From assembly GCF_003286085.1 (NCBI RefSeq), contig NW_020825329.1, forward strand, positions 1,426,001 through 1,490,000: a stretch of 64,000 nt of DNA, written 5' to 3'. Made by a program: the position numbers and the translations under genes. This DNA comes from Drosophila persimilis. Lineage: Eukaryota; Arthropoda; Insecta; Diptera; Drosophilidae. Shown piece after piece: positions 38,001-53,000 of the stretch. Position 1 is the stretch's first letter. Each line of letters starts with the position of its first letter. The notes under the pieces are model-generated. The model ran no database searches. It was not told where the DNA came from and saw only the letters and a list, made by a program, of their open reading frames with translations.

Positions 38001-41000
38001 AAGTGTTGTATCCATCAAGGATGAGACTACGTCTGAGGTACGTCGACAATCGATTATTAAAACACATGAAGAAACTTTAGTTGAAGATATCAAAGTGTCT
38101 TCACGGAGATCTTCCTTGGCGGTAGGTTGGACTTAATGGAGTATTTTCTTTAAGAACTATTTGTATAATTTTCCATGTCCGTTTTTGTCCCTACGTTTTA
38201 TTTGTAACACAAAGGTGGAAGAGTCTCGGGCAGAATCCAGGCGCTCATCGGTAGTTGACAAGAAGGCCTTAGAGGTAAGTACTCTTATGTATATCCATAT
38301 GGTGTATACATATCATATACAGAAATAGTTGAGGTTCACAAAACTGCGGTCTTGCGTACGAGAATATCAATCCATCAATAAAATCTAGCTAGAATAAATC
38401 TTTAGTTGAAACCTTCACATATTTACACCCATAAGAAAATACATATATTCCCTGCAGCAGACTGATATTAAAAAACTAGATGCTAACAAAAATCCACAAG
38501 CTTTAAAGGAAGAGATTCCCAAACTGAAACCAGCAGAAAAGCGACGTACCCCAAAGGTGAGCGAAGTGGAACATCTATCTATGCTACTCACCTACGACTT
38601 TAAAATAGTTCCGTACTATTTTCTATCTTTCTATCTGTGTCTTTTCTGTCTTTCTAATCTTAAGCTCTTTAAGCTCTCCTTTCAAGAAGAATGTGTGTGA
38701 ATTATTATTAACCTTGTATTCTCATAAGCTTAAAAATATATTGCCTTTTTTCCATTTAATTGATTGCATATGTATTTTCCTTGAGCATCTACTGTTCTTT
38801 TGGCAAATATATGTAGCTGAAATATGGAAGTCCAAGTCTTTCTGGAAAAAGGAAAGAAATCTGAAACTACTGCTTGCAAAGTTATTTCTTTTTCTGCTAT
38901 CAGCGATGCATTTGAAATATATGTACATATGTACTATATTGATTTTGTCTGGCGTACAAACGTAAATCATTCTTTTCTGGATTGTATAATCCAGTTCATT
39001 TGTACCTCTAACTGTTTTTTAAATTAGCTATACATTTTTTAAATGACTGAAGCTCCATCAGAATATTTTATTGTATATCTCCAAAGAAATGAAAAATGTC
39101 TTAATCTGTGCGATTTACTAACTGCCTTAGTTCAACTAAAAAATTCGCATTCTATCTACGTATCCTAATTCTCAGTAATTCCTGCCTTGAATCTATTTCC
39201 TCCTCTAATTAATGTTTCGCCCACAATGTTTTTTATTATGTCTTTATGTTGTGTGCTCATCTTGATGTTTCGGTTAGACCATTGAGGAACAAAAGCCAGC
39301 CGAAGTGCTGCCAAAGCTGCGAAAAGCATCCATTGCACAGCCAAAGGAGGAACAGAAACCAGAAGCGGCAAAGCCGAAAGCCAAGGCCAAGCCAAAAGCA
39401 AAGAAAAGTTACGAAGAACTACCAGATATCCCAGACTACGAGCGTCCGGTACTAGAGAAGTATGAAAAATCTGAGTTTAGCCCATCGGACTTTACTCGTG
39501 AGTTAGATATTCCAAACAAAATGGAAAAGCCCGTATTAGAAACTGGCAAAAAAGAAGCAGAGCTACCCGTCCAGAAGAATGGCATGCCAAAGGTAACATC
39601 TATCTTAAGATTTTTCTACTCAAATATGCATTATTATACGTTTTTCTCACTGTTAAATACTCGTATTATTGTTAAATGTGTCGTCTATGCGTACAGAAGG
39701 CAGAAATCGTTGAGACTCCTGCGGAAGAGCCAAAACGTCTCAAAATTGGCAAAGGTAAACTTCCCGATGACGAAGATAGTCGGGATGGCGCAACACTTAA
39801 GCCGGTCATAATCGAACCAGAGGTAAGACTCGTATATTGAATACATGCTCTGGACTTACCCATGTATGACATACTCGTATAGAAACTAATTTCAAACCCC
39901 TGCATCTTGTTTTTGTTGCTATACCCCAATCCAATCTATGCTCCTCTCGGTCTGGCGTAAAATTTCAGAAGGAAAAACCTAAAGCTGGAAATGAAAAACT
40001 TCCCGAGGTAAGTCGAATTTAGGAAACCAACCATACCAACCGAGACTACTTACATATGCACATGTGTATTATTTCGGCAAGCCGGCGTGTACTTACCATT
40101 TCCAAATATGCTAAAAAAATATATACATATGCAGATAAAACGATAAGAATATCGTTTATTTATTTATCAGTAATCAGTACGTGCAACTTTAGGGGTACAG
40201 TTCTGAGATCAGAAAATAAATTTACTTTGAGCATGCATACACATGTATTTAATGTATTATTGGAGATTGTACGTATAAATACATATACATATGTACTATG
40301 TAAATAAGATGAGGAAGATCCCCAACATACTAATTTCAACAAAAACGAAAACCATTTTTAAATGGAAATACACCTACTACTAGCAGGCCGATAAACCATC
40401 AGTGATAGATATTATAAAGCAGCGACGTCGATCTTCTATCAGAAACATGATGACCAAAGAACCAATTCAAAACGAATCATTCCTTGGAGTAATTTTGAAA
40501 CCAGTAATAAAGGAAGCTAATGAGCAAACTGCACCACAGCAAGCCAAACAATTAACAAAGGTAACAATATGGCACTACCTGTACCTGTCCCTGTCGGGAG
40601 CAGAATCAGTGCGCTCTCTCGCTCTCCTGTTCTACTACTTTTCGCTGATTTTCACCTGATTCTTTGACTTTGAAGCTGTTTGTTCACGATCAGATATATA
40701 CTTTTTACTCAAATCAACTGAGCTGCTGAAGATCTGTATTCCTCTGTACTTCACTCTGACCTTTTATACTATACTTTTTCTTCCGCTCGCTCTCTATCCT
40801 TTTTTCTGTTAATTTCTATCTCTCTCATTGTATCTCTCACTATTTTATAATGCGTCTTATGTAACTATATACATATACATACGTAAATACATATACTCGA
40901 ACACTCCTTATATCCACTTTAATACTTCCTTCATTTTAATTTTGTTAATGGTCAAAGGCAAATGCAATGGAGCAGTTTAGTCCTACAAAAGCTTCAAAGG

Positions 41001-44000
41001 CAAAAATATCCGTATTGAAAAAGCCCGAGGCTCTAGCCGTTTTGGATGACTATGAGCGTCCCAGCCTAGAAAAATATGAACATGTTGACATTGATAAAAC
41101 TAAATCAGAGAAACCTACACCATCCATTATCACCCCGGACATTAGGCCTCCAGAAGTACAATTGCCTTCAGAGCCATCCAAGGTAAGCATGGAGTTAGCT
41201 ATACTTATCCATAACATCTATAAATACTATATAACCGAATGGTTTGTGAAAAAGTGAAACTTGGAAACTGAAACCGATCAAACCAATTGGTCAAGAAACT
41301 ATTTCCATGACTACAAATGATCATTGATCAAAGCCACCCGTACGGTTTATTCGTTTGTTCTCCTGTATTTTGTTTAATATTTGATTCGTAATTGAGTCTA
41401 GTTAAGAATTAATGTGTTCATTGCTTGTACATGTGAATATGTATACATACTCTTAATAAAAAAGCAAAGTATTAGAGTTAAATATTCGCCGAACGGCTAT
41501 GCTAAGCGTTGTGTTCCGTTGAATATCACTAGGCAAGTTGGTTTAATAGGAATGTTTCTGAAAATATCAACATATTTTTATAATAAATATATATGTACGT
41601 AGGTAGTATATTATGTTATTATGTATAAATATATCTTATATTTATATATTTAATGTGTTGAAAAATCTTTTGTCAAAATTGTCTGTTCGATGTCTGTCTC
41701 CGCTTGACGCTCTTGCCAAACGGTTGAAAAATTGGAAATTATCACGCTTTTATTTTTGAGTGATTCAAAAAAGTGCAAACAGAAAACAAGCTTAACTCAC
41801 AATGTACTACTAACTACTAACTACTAACTACTACTGGTTGGAATCTGTGATAAAATTCTTTTATTTCTAAAGAATTCCTCGAAAGCAATTTAAAATGGCA
41901 TCCTTCAACTTTACAATAACTGCGGTAAACTAATAATTACTCCAACCCACCAGCGAGTTCCGAAAAATCTGCTAACCATTTCCACCAATTATTATAATAA
42001 AGACTATACTATCTAGGCAAATGATTTACATAAATTTGTAGAATGTGTAGATCGAGTAACAAAAACCACGTTTTTCCATATTTATTTATATATTTTTTGA
42101 AATAGGAGGAAAGGCCAAAGGTGCCCAAAATGCAGCCGCCAGCACCTGGAGATCCACCAAAGATCGAGGTGATACGGGAGAAGCGTCCATCCTTAGCACC
42201 AGAGCCACCAAGTCGACGCGGCTCTCTTATCCCTCCAGCCGATACGGGTCGCCGACCATCACTAATTATCAATGATGAGGTAAATTTGCCATTTATATCT
42301 AAATGTGATAACAAACGTATACATATACATATACATTTACAATTATCACCTTTCACTATGCTATTTACATAAGACAACGATAATCTTGTCGTATCGATAC
42401 GTTAGGTATTTCAATGCTACTCGTAGGCACATATAATTGTGCAAGTAACCTGAGAAACAAATAAATGTCAATCTAAATTAATTCACTCCAATTAAATACA
42501 TCTTGGGCCTGACTACACACATATGTGCATATGTAAATTGAATACATACATATGTAGGGCCTATTTTTCAGTTTGCTTGAATAGTCAGTTTTTTTTTAGC
42601 TGCTGTATATACGCTAAATAAGTTTCATCAGAAATTTATAATACCCGTACGCTTGTCAAATCAACATGAATTCCACTTTTAGCGTGCTAGAATTGCATTA
42701 ATTTCGCATCTCAGTCGTTTAAAGGGAAACGGCTAGTCTTAAACTATGCTGTGTGTAAAATTCCATTTTGATGGTTAACCAGTCTAGGTTTCTGTGATGG
42801 AGGGACACTGAATTAGTGCCTGAGAGCTTCCAATTTTTTTATAATTCTATGTGTATTTATGTACGTATGGAGCTTTAGTTATTAAGAGTACAGATGCATA
42901 TATGTATTATGCTCGTAAAAAATAAAAAATATGTATGGTATGCTTATGTGTACTCGTAAATTGCTTTCTCGATTAACTGTTCTTAACTTTGTGGACTTTG
43001 TTAACGCCTTACGAATAGTATTTAGTGATAAATTGAAAGTAGCTAATTTATATATGTATTTCCTGTGTTCCCTTCTATGTATCTATGCAAATTGTCCTCA
43101 AAACTAAACAACATTCAATCCAATCAATGAACCTATAAACCAAAACACTCCATTAAATAACAAACCAACAAAACAATGTTCTTCAACAATATCAACAACA
43201 AACAAACAAAACAATCTTCCAACGCATACCCTTTGCATTCAACAACAACACTCGTACACACTTACTACACTGCCAATCCCCCCTCAACTCAACTCAACAC
43301 AATCAACAAACACCAACAACCATAGAAGAAACTCCGGCCGGGAGAAGTATTGGACGCACGGGTAAGAAACCTCCGACATTTTTCTCAATTTCTTAACACA
43401 ATAAGCAATGCGAGCTCTAGCCAAGTGATTAGTTCTTTTAAGAATTCTAAAGTATTTTTTTGGGAAAATCTGGTACTCGTACCTTTGATCACGTCAAAAT
43501 CATTATTTATTTCTGGTTATTGGCAAAAAACGCATCCGAACAAATACGAAATGTATGTATGACCCAATTGCGGAAGTCAATTAAAATTTCATATGAGGTG
43601 CTTTCGGGGTAATTGGGTATTGGACTATTACAGCGTAATCTGAGTCGACCCTTAAAAATTAAACTGACGTGGCGATTCTCGCACGATCCGCATGGCCAAG
43701 AGAATGTAAAGTTTTCAAATCAGTTCAGTATCAGTATCTTACCAAAAAACAAAATCAAACGAAATAAATTACGAAGTTCTTAACTGTTTTTAATTCCAAA
43801 TTCTGCGGAAAATACGTATGTTCAAACGATGAAACTAAAATTTCCGCCTTGGCCATGAAGCATTCTCTCTACATATTTATTGTATGTATGCACATATGGA
43901 TGTGTATATGTATTCTATATTCGTTTTCATATTATATTAATACTGTTTTGATATTCTGTGCCTACCTAAACAGGGTGGCCTTCCAACACGTCTAATTATA

Positions 44001-47000
44001 TCGTGTCGTATTCTCCCTCGCTGTAGTTCTAAGCAATAAAAAATTTTTAAAAAAGACCCAAACGAATAAACTTGCATAGTCTAAAAATAGAACATATTTT
44101 TCGTCCCTAGATATAGCAAACATATGTATCCTCCTATTTATATAGTACAGTGAAGTTACAACAAAAGGTAGCCAACAAGAACAAATATCAAAGCAATGGC
44201 TTTTGAAAATGTTTAAAAGCAACGAGTATGTAGCCCTTCCTTTGCGCGTAGCCCTATTATCATTTGAGATCGGCTAGGCTAGTGTGAGTGGCTTATGTTG
44301 GATGCTCGAGTGGCCACTGTGTCAGCCGATGAGTACATAAACTACGCGTATGTATATATTAAAATTCTTGCCAATATGAATTATGTATATATTCTCATAT
44401 TTATATGCATATTTATGTGCAAGAGGCACTCATATTTTCGTGTAGATGAGCTAGCTGTTTCCATTTAACGATGCAGCCTCAAAGCTACTATGTGGCTATG
44501 AATATACGTATATCCTACAGTTCAGATTCATAACGGTATATGCAATTGAAGAATATTGTTCAATTAATAGTGTCGCGTGTGAAAAGACAGCTTCTAGATC
44601 CAGCATTTCTAAATCTGATTCATCCAAGTTCGTTTGAAATTATGGATTGATAAGTATTTAAGGTGCAATTACATTTTTTTTTGGCATTCTAGTATTTTTT
44701 AGATTTCTTTATAGACTTCTAATTTAAAGAATAGATATGTTTACTACATATGTATTTAAGAGATGTACAGATGTAAGGGGTAGAGTGGGGAGCTAAAAGG
44801 GACCTAAATGCCGTCTACTACTATAACGGGTATAAAGAATCCTGAGACATCCTTAATACTATCCATAACCCCACTGATTTTTAAAACTCAGTCCTGCACA
44901 TAAGTACTGGTACATTACATATTAACATACATAAATACACACTCGTACCAGCCCAGTCGAATCGATTCAATGAAATGATGTAGTATGTACATATGTTGTT
45001 TAGCAATATAATACAATTCAAACATACTCGTAATATTACAGTTGTTGAGGCCAGGCGAGGTCGGTGAAGGACAGGTGAGAGTTAGCTGCGTTTTATTTTT
45101 CCATAAGTAGTCTTGGTCGCATTCCTTGTTAACATTTGGTGAACTGCCATTGCCATCCACCTCGACACACACACACACTTTATAACAAAGAAACTTACAT
45201 AAAACCACACACACACACAGCGTAGTTTTTGTTAAAAATTCACTGGATACTCAAATAAAGTTACTTCAATTCCATGAGTTCCAAACAAACATACATACAT
45301 ACTATTTTATGTCGGCTGTCCATGCTCACACCACACCCACAACCTAAACCTGTACGAACAGCTGTGTGCAGTGGAAACTTCGAGTACTTGCTACCATTAA
45401 GTATTGCTCAGAAGCTCAGTCGATACTAAGTTCAGGTCCTACTTAGTACAAATTTTAAAACCGACATCTGTTGTCCAAATAACTAATAGCACCCACCATG
45501 GTATTAACAGTAGTCGTTGAACTTTTTAATGCTGATCGGATTAAGTATGAACCTGGATTCCGTGTCGTGTTTGGAAGCAGAGTTTAGTGCATGTTCCATT
45601 TCTTATTCAATTAATGCGTTTTAAGTATTGTAAGTCTACTGTAAGTCGGCACAACAAGTCTTGGTTTTCAAAGTAAAAGAATGACTTCGTAAATTCTTGT
45701 TACGTCTCGGCATTGTTGTATGTACAGAAAGATAATAAAGTAATTAATAGAACCTCGAAAAATGGTGAAAGAACAATGCGGATAAGTATGAGCAGTGAAA
45801 TATTTAGCAACAATCAAATTTTATAATTTTTTGTAATGTCTTTAACTTTAATTTAACACATTTATTTTTCTTGATCATGTTAGCAAAAGCAACAGCGACC
45901 TGGAGAAATGGGGGACACGAAACAGGTCTTAAAATTGTGGTCAAATGATCACACATACATATATTCTTTTATTGTCTGTTCGCTTGCTTTTCGTTGGCCA
46001 CTGACATGAATGAAAGTTTACTATTTTATACATATCTGTACTTAGAAGGACGTATGTAACATTCCGTACTCAAACTTTGTAAATACCCATAGTTTTTTTT
46101 ATTTCAAGCACAATCCCGACTAAGTGTATAAATATAAAGAGAGTGGGAAAAGAGTGAATAGAGATAGTCTCCTTATGTTTGCAACATTCGCAAACGACAC
46201 TGCACTCTGAAAATTCCATTGGAATGTGGTCATGGGCGTGAGCTGTTGACGCACCACGAATGTAATCCTAAACGTTAATTTGATGTACTGTACATACTTT
46301 TAGAATATATTACTTAGAAAGAACTTTACCAGTATCAATATAGGGAACATCAGTTGGAAGCTCAGCATTATTACCCCTCTACAGACACTGTACCTGTACA
46401 TATCCATGAAATCATTGAGAAAATAAATATTTGTATTTGTATAGCACCAACGAGTATATTAGAATTTGGTGGATATGGTTAAAGGTATGGCCAGCTTGCC
46501 AATCTTCCATCCGTGTTGAAATAATGCTTCCCTGTTCAACTGTCGGATCGCACCTCACACATCTGGAAAAAATATTAATTTTACTAAATTTTTTTTTTTT
46601 CTTTATGTCAACAAAGTAAAGTGTAGAAAATATATAGATACATATGTATGTATGTAGCTAAAAGAGTAGGGGGGGCTAATCTTGTGCGTGTAAATGTTCA
46701 AACTTAAGATACGTATATCTAATCTACAAATGTCATTAATACCAGTTATTTAGATAATGATAATCAAAATTATATAATATTTTTGCAATTACGTTACAAG
46801 TTAGAATTAAAAATTATTTTTTTTAATATTTATATATTTGAAAAGCTTCAAATCAGTGCAAGCAGCAAGTTATTCCATTTTCATTTACCATGTACATATG
46901 TATGTACGTATTTAACCAGAATTCAAGTTTCATTCCTTGTTAAAGTAGAATCATTTCATATGTATTTCGAGTTTCATTCCTTGTTAAAGTAGAATCATTT

Positions 47001-50000
47001 CATATGTATTTCGAGTTTCATTCCTTGTTAAAGTAGAATCATTTCATATGTATTTTGTAGAATGATTGTAGTTATAGATTAATGTTACTTTGCAGTTGGT
47101 TTACCCATCCTTACCCCGTCCCGCAGTATGCATTTTGATTTTGAATTTATGTACATAATTATAATCGGAACTTTGAAAACAGAAATTACATACATTACAC
47201 GTATTATATTTCATGTTATGGACAATTTAAAGTTGGATGTCTTGAATGTTATCCAGATTTCTATCTAATATCGCCAAATTGTGAAATTAATAACAGACTC
47301 TCTTATTTATATGTATGTTTTTGTCTACTGTCCAAATGTTTTACTAAATGTTTGTGGCTAACAGCGGAGACGACCCTCGATCGATGTTCGCCGTCCCAGC
47401 GTCCAAGATCTAGAAGATCTTATTAACAAGCCATCCACACCACTACGCGATGTCGGCGATGGCGGTCCCCCCTCTATTGTTGATGTCCAAGAGTCATACT
47501 CAGTGGTGGAAGGTATGTACTATATTTCATATCTATGTACATATGTATATAGCTGTCGTTTGAGCAGAATTTTAAAAATCAACATTCTACCTTTCGTGTC
47601 TTGTGTATTATGTATTCAAATAATTAAGTCTGACTAACATATGTATCTGTTTATTTCGTGTTCTTTGTCTTATAGACTCGACAGCTTACCTTACGGTTGG
47701 CGTCGAGGGCAGTCCGGCACCCACATTCAAATTTTACAAAGGTGTTACGGAAATCCTTGAGGGCGGTCGGTATAAGTTCCTCACGGATGGGCAAACAAAC
47801 ACAATCACTTTGTGTATGCGTAAGTGCAAGCCCAACGATGAGAGCAAATATAAGGTTGTGGTGTCCAATATTCATGGAGAGGATTCGGCCGAGATGCAGT
47901 TATATGTGTCTGATTCAAGTGGTATGGATTTCCGTGCCATGCTCAAAAAACGTCGTTATCAAAAATGGGACAAAGAAGAACAGGACCCCAATTGGGGTGA
48001 TCTCAAAGAGACCGAAAAACCATTACCGGCCCTTAAAAAAGTTGAAAGGGTAAGGAGCGATCGGATTGCATAAATACGTGCATTCTATATGTGTGTATCA
48101 TATATGATACCAATCAATGCAAATTACTGACGATGCTGAGATGAATTTCATTCTGAGTTGGCACCTTGATTATAACTACATATGTTAAAGTCTTTCGAAA
48201 CATGAAGTGTTTTCAAAGAATTTCTTTATACTCGTTTTAAATAAAACGAACTCAATCATTGTGCCAACTCGGAGTCTAACCAATCGTTTGCTCTAGCTTG
48301 AGTTGAATTTACTAAACCCCAGTCAAACGAAGATACACATCAATTTGCTTTAGCGCTCAATCACATAGTCATAGTATTTACCGAATAGTGAACAAAAATT
48401 GCATTGCAAAAGTAGCATTCTTCAGTGAAAATTTTCATACGTAGTATGTACATATGCACCATTTCAAGGGAATAAGATCTTGTATATGTGATATATACAT
48501 TTGAAAAACTCAGGGAACTTTAATAAGACATAGATAGATTTGATTATATGCATATATTACTATCTGATTATTATAACTGCAATATAGGGGCCATCATCAC
48601 GTAGGCCATCTTTAGCTGAATTGATCCCCGATTGGCCGACGCTGCATCCGTTTCGACGAGAGGAGGTGCGCTCTGTCACTATTCTAGTTTTAATACTCAA
48701 AATGAATTATTATTGTGATTATAATTACTTGTATTACCTAACGTTGCAGAGGTGAGACAACAAATGTTGCTTTTTGAAGCCTCTTTTTGGAGCGTAATCC
48801 GTTCTACAAATCAACGCATTTCCCTACATATATGGAATATATGTATATGTACATATACTTGTAAATGTGAATTTTGTTTTATTTTTACCGACATGAATGG
48901 TAGAACAGTACGGCCTCCCGTAACGCGGCTGTGGCAAGTTTTTTGCTAAAGCCAATAGCTAACATTTTTTTTAGATATACGAGTTTTCCAATATAATTTG
49001 ATGTTTTCGGCATTCAGCCATTTGTATTTTGCTTCGCTGGATATGTATTCTGGCTGGCTATTCTATTTCGTCTAACAGCTTCCACATTAAGTATATCAAC
49101 TTCGCACATACGCATCTTTACTGCTTATTTTTTGGAAATATTCTACTTACTTGCATACATATTATAATAAGACCAAAACAATTGACAGATCGACCAATCT
49201 AACTAAAAATTCGATATACGATAAGTATCAACAAAAAATTCACACTAAGCATACTTGGTACAAAACATTTTTCAGAAGTGAGAAAATGTTCAACAATTTT
49301 ACCAAGTACACTATCCCAATTAAATATAAATTGTGCTTATATATTACATCCAATCGATAGGTACTATGTACTCTGCCTAATATTTTTTTTGAACATAATT
49401 TTTAAATTTGGCTAAAATCTAGTATTATATAACCAATATTTAGATTTTTGAATATATGAATATAATATATCATAACGCTGGAGAGCTAGGGCTTTTTATT
49501 CTGTGTTTTTAGAACCTATTGATTGGGCAGTGTAGTATACTTGGGCAGTGTTGCTATTGTTGCATGGAATACAATACGCAATATCATATTACTGAAATAG
49601 CTAATCATATGCTTATGCTCTTATGACTGATAAAACAGAAATATTTTTTGTTTTTTGAGCATTTGATTAAGCGTAAGCATGAATTGGATATAAGCTAACA
49701 AATCAAAATAATGTTATACACACATAATACATATGATGTGTGTAATGTGCGATTGACTCGTTTGATTCGATGACAGTTTTTTGACGGTGAGGGGGAGTCT
49801 ATAGTACATACACACATGCATATGTACGTACGTTGTGTGTTTACATTATTTGTATTAATCCAATGAACACAATGGAACACTAAAGAGCGCTTAGTAATCG
49901 TATATCCAATTTACAAAACTTTACCCATTTTTGACAACACAAACCTCGCGATGTATGAGCACAGAAGGTGGAGTCGTTCCTTAGTCCATTGATTGACCAG

Positions 50001-53000
50001 TTTGCAAAGGAGGGAAAGGATAAAAAGGTTGTGTTTGAGGCCAGGTTCAGCAAACCAAACTGCAAGCCAAAGTGGCTATTCCGCAAGGATGTAAGTATGA
50101 CAGCTGGACTGGACCGTGCTTATCCAAGTCCCAGCTGGAACATTTCAATGAAAACTTCAATAAATTGTATGCAATCAAATCAAACCAAATTTTTCCCCCC
50201 CAAATTGTAGGAGGTTTTTACGGGCAGCAAATTTAAATTCAAGCAGGAAAATGATACATATCAGTTGATAATTACGCAACCAAAAGTGGAAGATACTGGA
50301 AAGTACACCATCGAAATTGGCGGTGTTTCAAGCACGGCTTTCTTGAATGTCGAAGAAGCAGATCCTACATATACATTTACGAAGCCACTCAAAAAGAAAC
50401 TGGAGGGCTTCACACAGCATGAAACTACATTAGAGTGTTCTGTCAGCAGCAGTATGGCAAATGTACATTGGTACAAGGATAATACAAAGATCGAGTCGGA
50501 TGATCCTCGCTTCCTGATATCTAAAGACATAAATGGCAACCTTAAGCTTATCATTAAAGACTCGCTACTGGAGGACTCTGGCCACTACCGATGCCAACTG
50601 GACAAACAACCCGATAAGACTGAGTGTACTCTGAAAGTCGTTGAGTACCCATACAAGTTCGTCAAGGTTTTGAAATCTCAGCAGTGCATCGAGAAGGATA
50701 CCGTGACACTCGCCTGTGAAATCGATGATGCTCAAGGGGATGTCCAATGGTTCCGCAACGATGAGGAAATAAAGCCCGACAAGCGTATACAAATTGTAAA
50801 GGAAGGTCGGAAGCGTAAGTTGGTCATCAAGGATTGTAAAGTTACTGATGCCGGCCAATTCAAATGTACTACGAATGCGGACAAGACCGAGGCGGAAATA
50901 ATTATTAATTGTAAGTGCATAATTGTTGCTGAAAATGATTATATATATATTTGTATTTTAATTATTGTTGTTTTGCCGTTTTCTATTTAAGACCAAAATC
51001 GTTTCAATAAGAAACTTAAAGACACAGATGCCGTAGAACGAGAGAAGCTAGTGCTGGATGTCGAACTGCAGGACCAGACAGCGCCTTGTGATTGGAAATT
51101 CAATGGGGAACCAATTGTACCCAATGAACGTATTGAGATCAAAAATTTAGGTGGCGGAAAGCATCAGCTCATTTTTAATGGCCTAGACCTGTCTGATGAG
51201 GGCGAAATCACATGCGAATCTGGGCAACTCAGCTCAAAGTGCAAGCTTTCGGTGCGAAAGGGAGAAAGTAGACCGAACATTGATTGCCCTGATGAGTTTG
51301 CCGGACCTATTAGTTCACCTGTAGTGGTAGAAGTACCATTCAAAGGTAGGTCGGAATTTCCCCTTCTAATATGTATGTAAATATATGTACACATATTAAC
51401 TTGCATACACTATATCATAGCGACTTTAAGGGGCCTCCTTACTCCTTACTTTTTTAAAGCTACAATTAAAAAACACATTTTTCAAGTCATTCTGTTTTCC
51501 AACTCCACCCCCCTCCCACCCAATGTAGTTAGCGGTACAAAACAATCCCCAGTTGAGGCAAAATTATTTAAGGACGGCAAGCCCTTGCCTGTAAAGGATG
51601 TGGAAGTCGCCGTGACCGATGACAAAGTCACGTTCAAAATAAAGAAGCCTTCCAGAGATTTATCAGGGCCGTATCAAATTAAAATTTCTAATGGTCAAGG
51701 TGAAGATACAAAGGATGTACACATTATCTGCCAGGACGTTCCACAGCCACCGCTGAATGTCGATGTTACAGATGTGTATCAGACATCGTGTGTTGTAAAC
51801 TTCTCACCACCTGAAGATGATGGAGGCACTCCAATATCTAAATATGTGATCGAAAGGCAGGACTTGAGTAAGAAGCAAGGTTGGGAGCCTGTCGCTGAAG
51901 TGTCACCTGGTGAACCGTGTAAAAAGAAAATCGATGACTTAGTGCCAAAGAAGCAGTACAGATTCCGTATTCGTGCTATAAACAAGATTGGCCCATCAGA
52001 TCCAGCCACATTTAAAAACACAATACTCGCTAAAGATCCATGGGATGAGCCTGGAAAACCCAATGCGGTTGATCTTACCGACTGGGATAAGGATCATGCT
52101 GATCTCAAATGGGAAGCACCAGATAGTGATGGTGGTGATCCCATCACTGCGTACATTGTCGAGTATAAGGAAAAATTCTCAAACGATTGGGTTGCCGGCA
52201 AAGAGGTAGACGGCGATGCAAGAATTGCAACAGTGGATGGCCTCAAGGAGGGTCAACAGTACGAATTCCGAGTCCGTGCTGTTAATCGGGCAGGTCCTGG
52301 TGAGCCTAGCGACAAGACTAAATCCATAATTGCCAAGTGCCGTTTCGTTAAGCCGTTTCTTGTGGGTGATGGTCTTAAGAATATTACTGTTAAGAAAGGG
52401 CAAACCGTTCGCTTTGACGTTAAGTACGATGGTGAGCCGGAACCAACAGCAACTTGGCTAAAGGAAACTGAAAACCTCAAGTTCGATAATCGAATTTGTC
52501 TTGAGCAGCTGGAGAGAAATTCCTCAATAACCATTAAGAAATCCGTCCGCAAGGACACAGGAAAATATAAGCTGGTGCTCACAAACAGCTCTGGCACTAT
52601 TGAGTCCGAGGCCCAAGTTGTAGTTCTAGACCGGCCATTGGCTCCGGGTGGTCCTTTCGAGCCAGATGAGGTTAGGGCTAACCATATCAAAATGAAATGG
52701 AAGCGTCCACAAGACGACGGTGGCTGCGAAATAACGGGTTATGCCTTAGAACGGATGGACGAAGAGACAGGACGTTGGATACCTGCGGGCGAAGTGGGTC
52801 CAGATGAGACCTCTTTTGATTTCAAGGGACTAACTCCCAACAAGAAATATAAATTCCGCGTTAAAGCCATTAATAAAGAAGGCGAATCAGAGCCGCTCGA
52901 GACAACGGACGCTATCGTGGCCAAGAATCCCTACGATCCCCCAAGTCCACCCAGTCAGCCAGTTATCGATGACTACGACAACAAGAGTGTATTGCTTAAA

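Noticed and set aside
43976-44040. Possible extra PEVK exon after CCTAAACAG
   Set aside because: No donor in phase before the frame ends in a stop near 44036.
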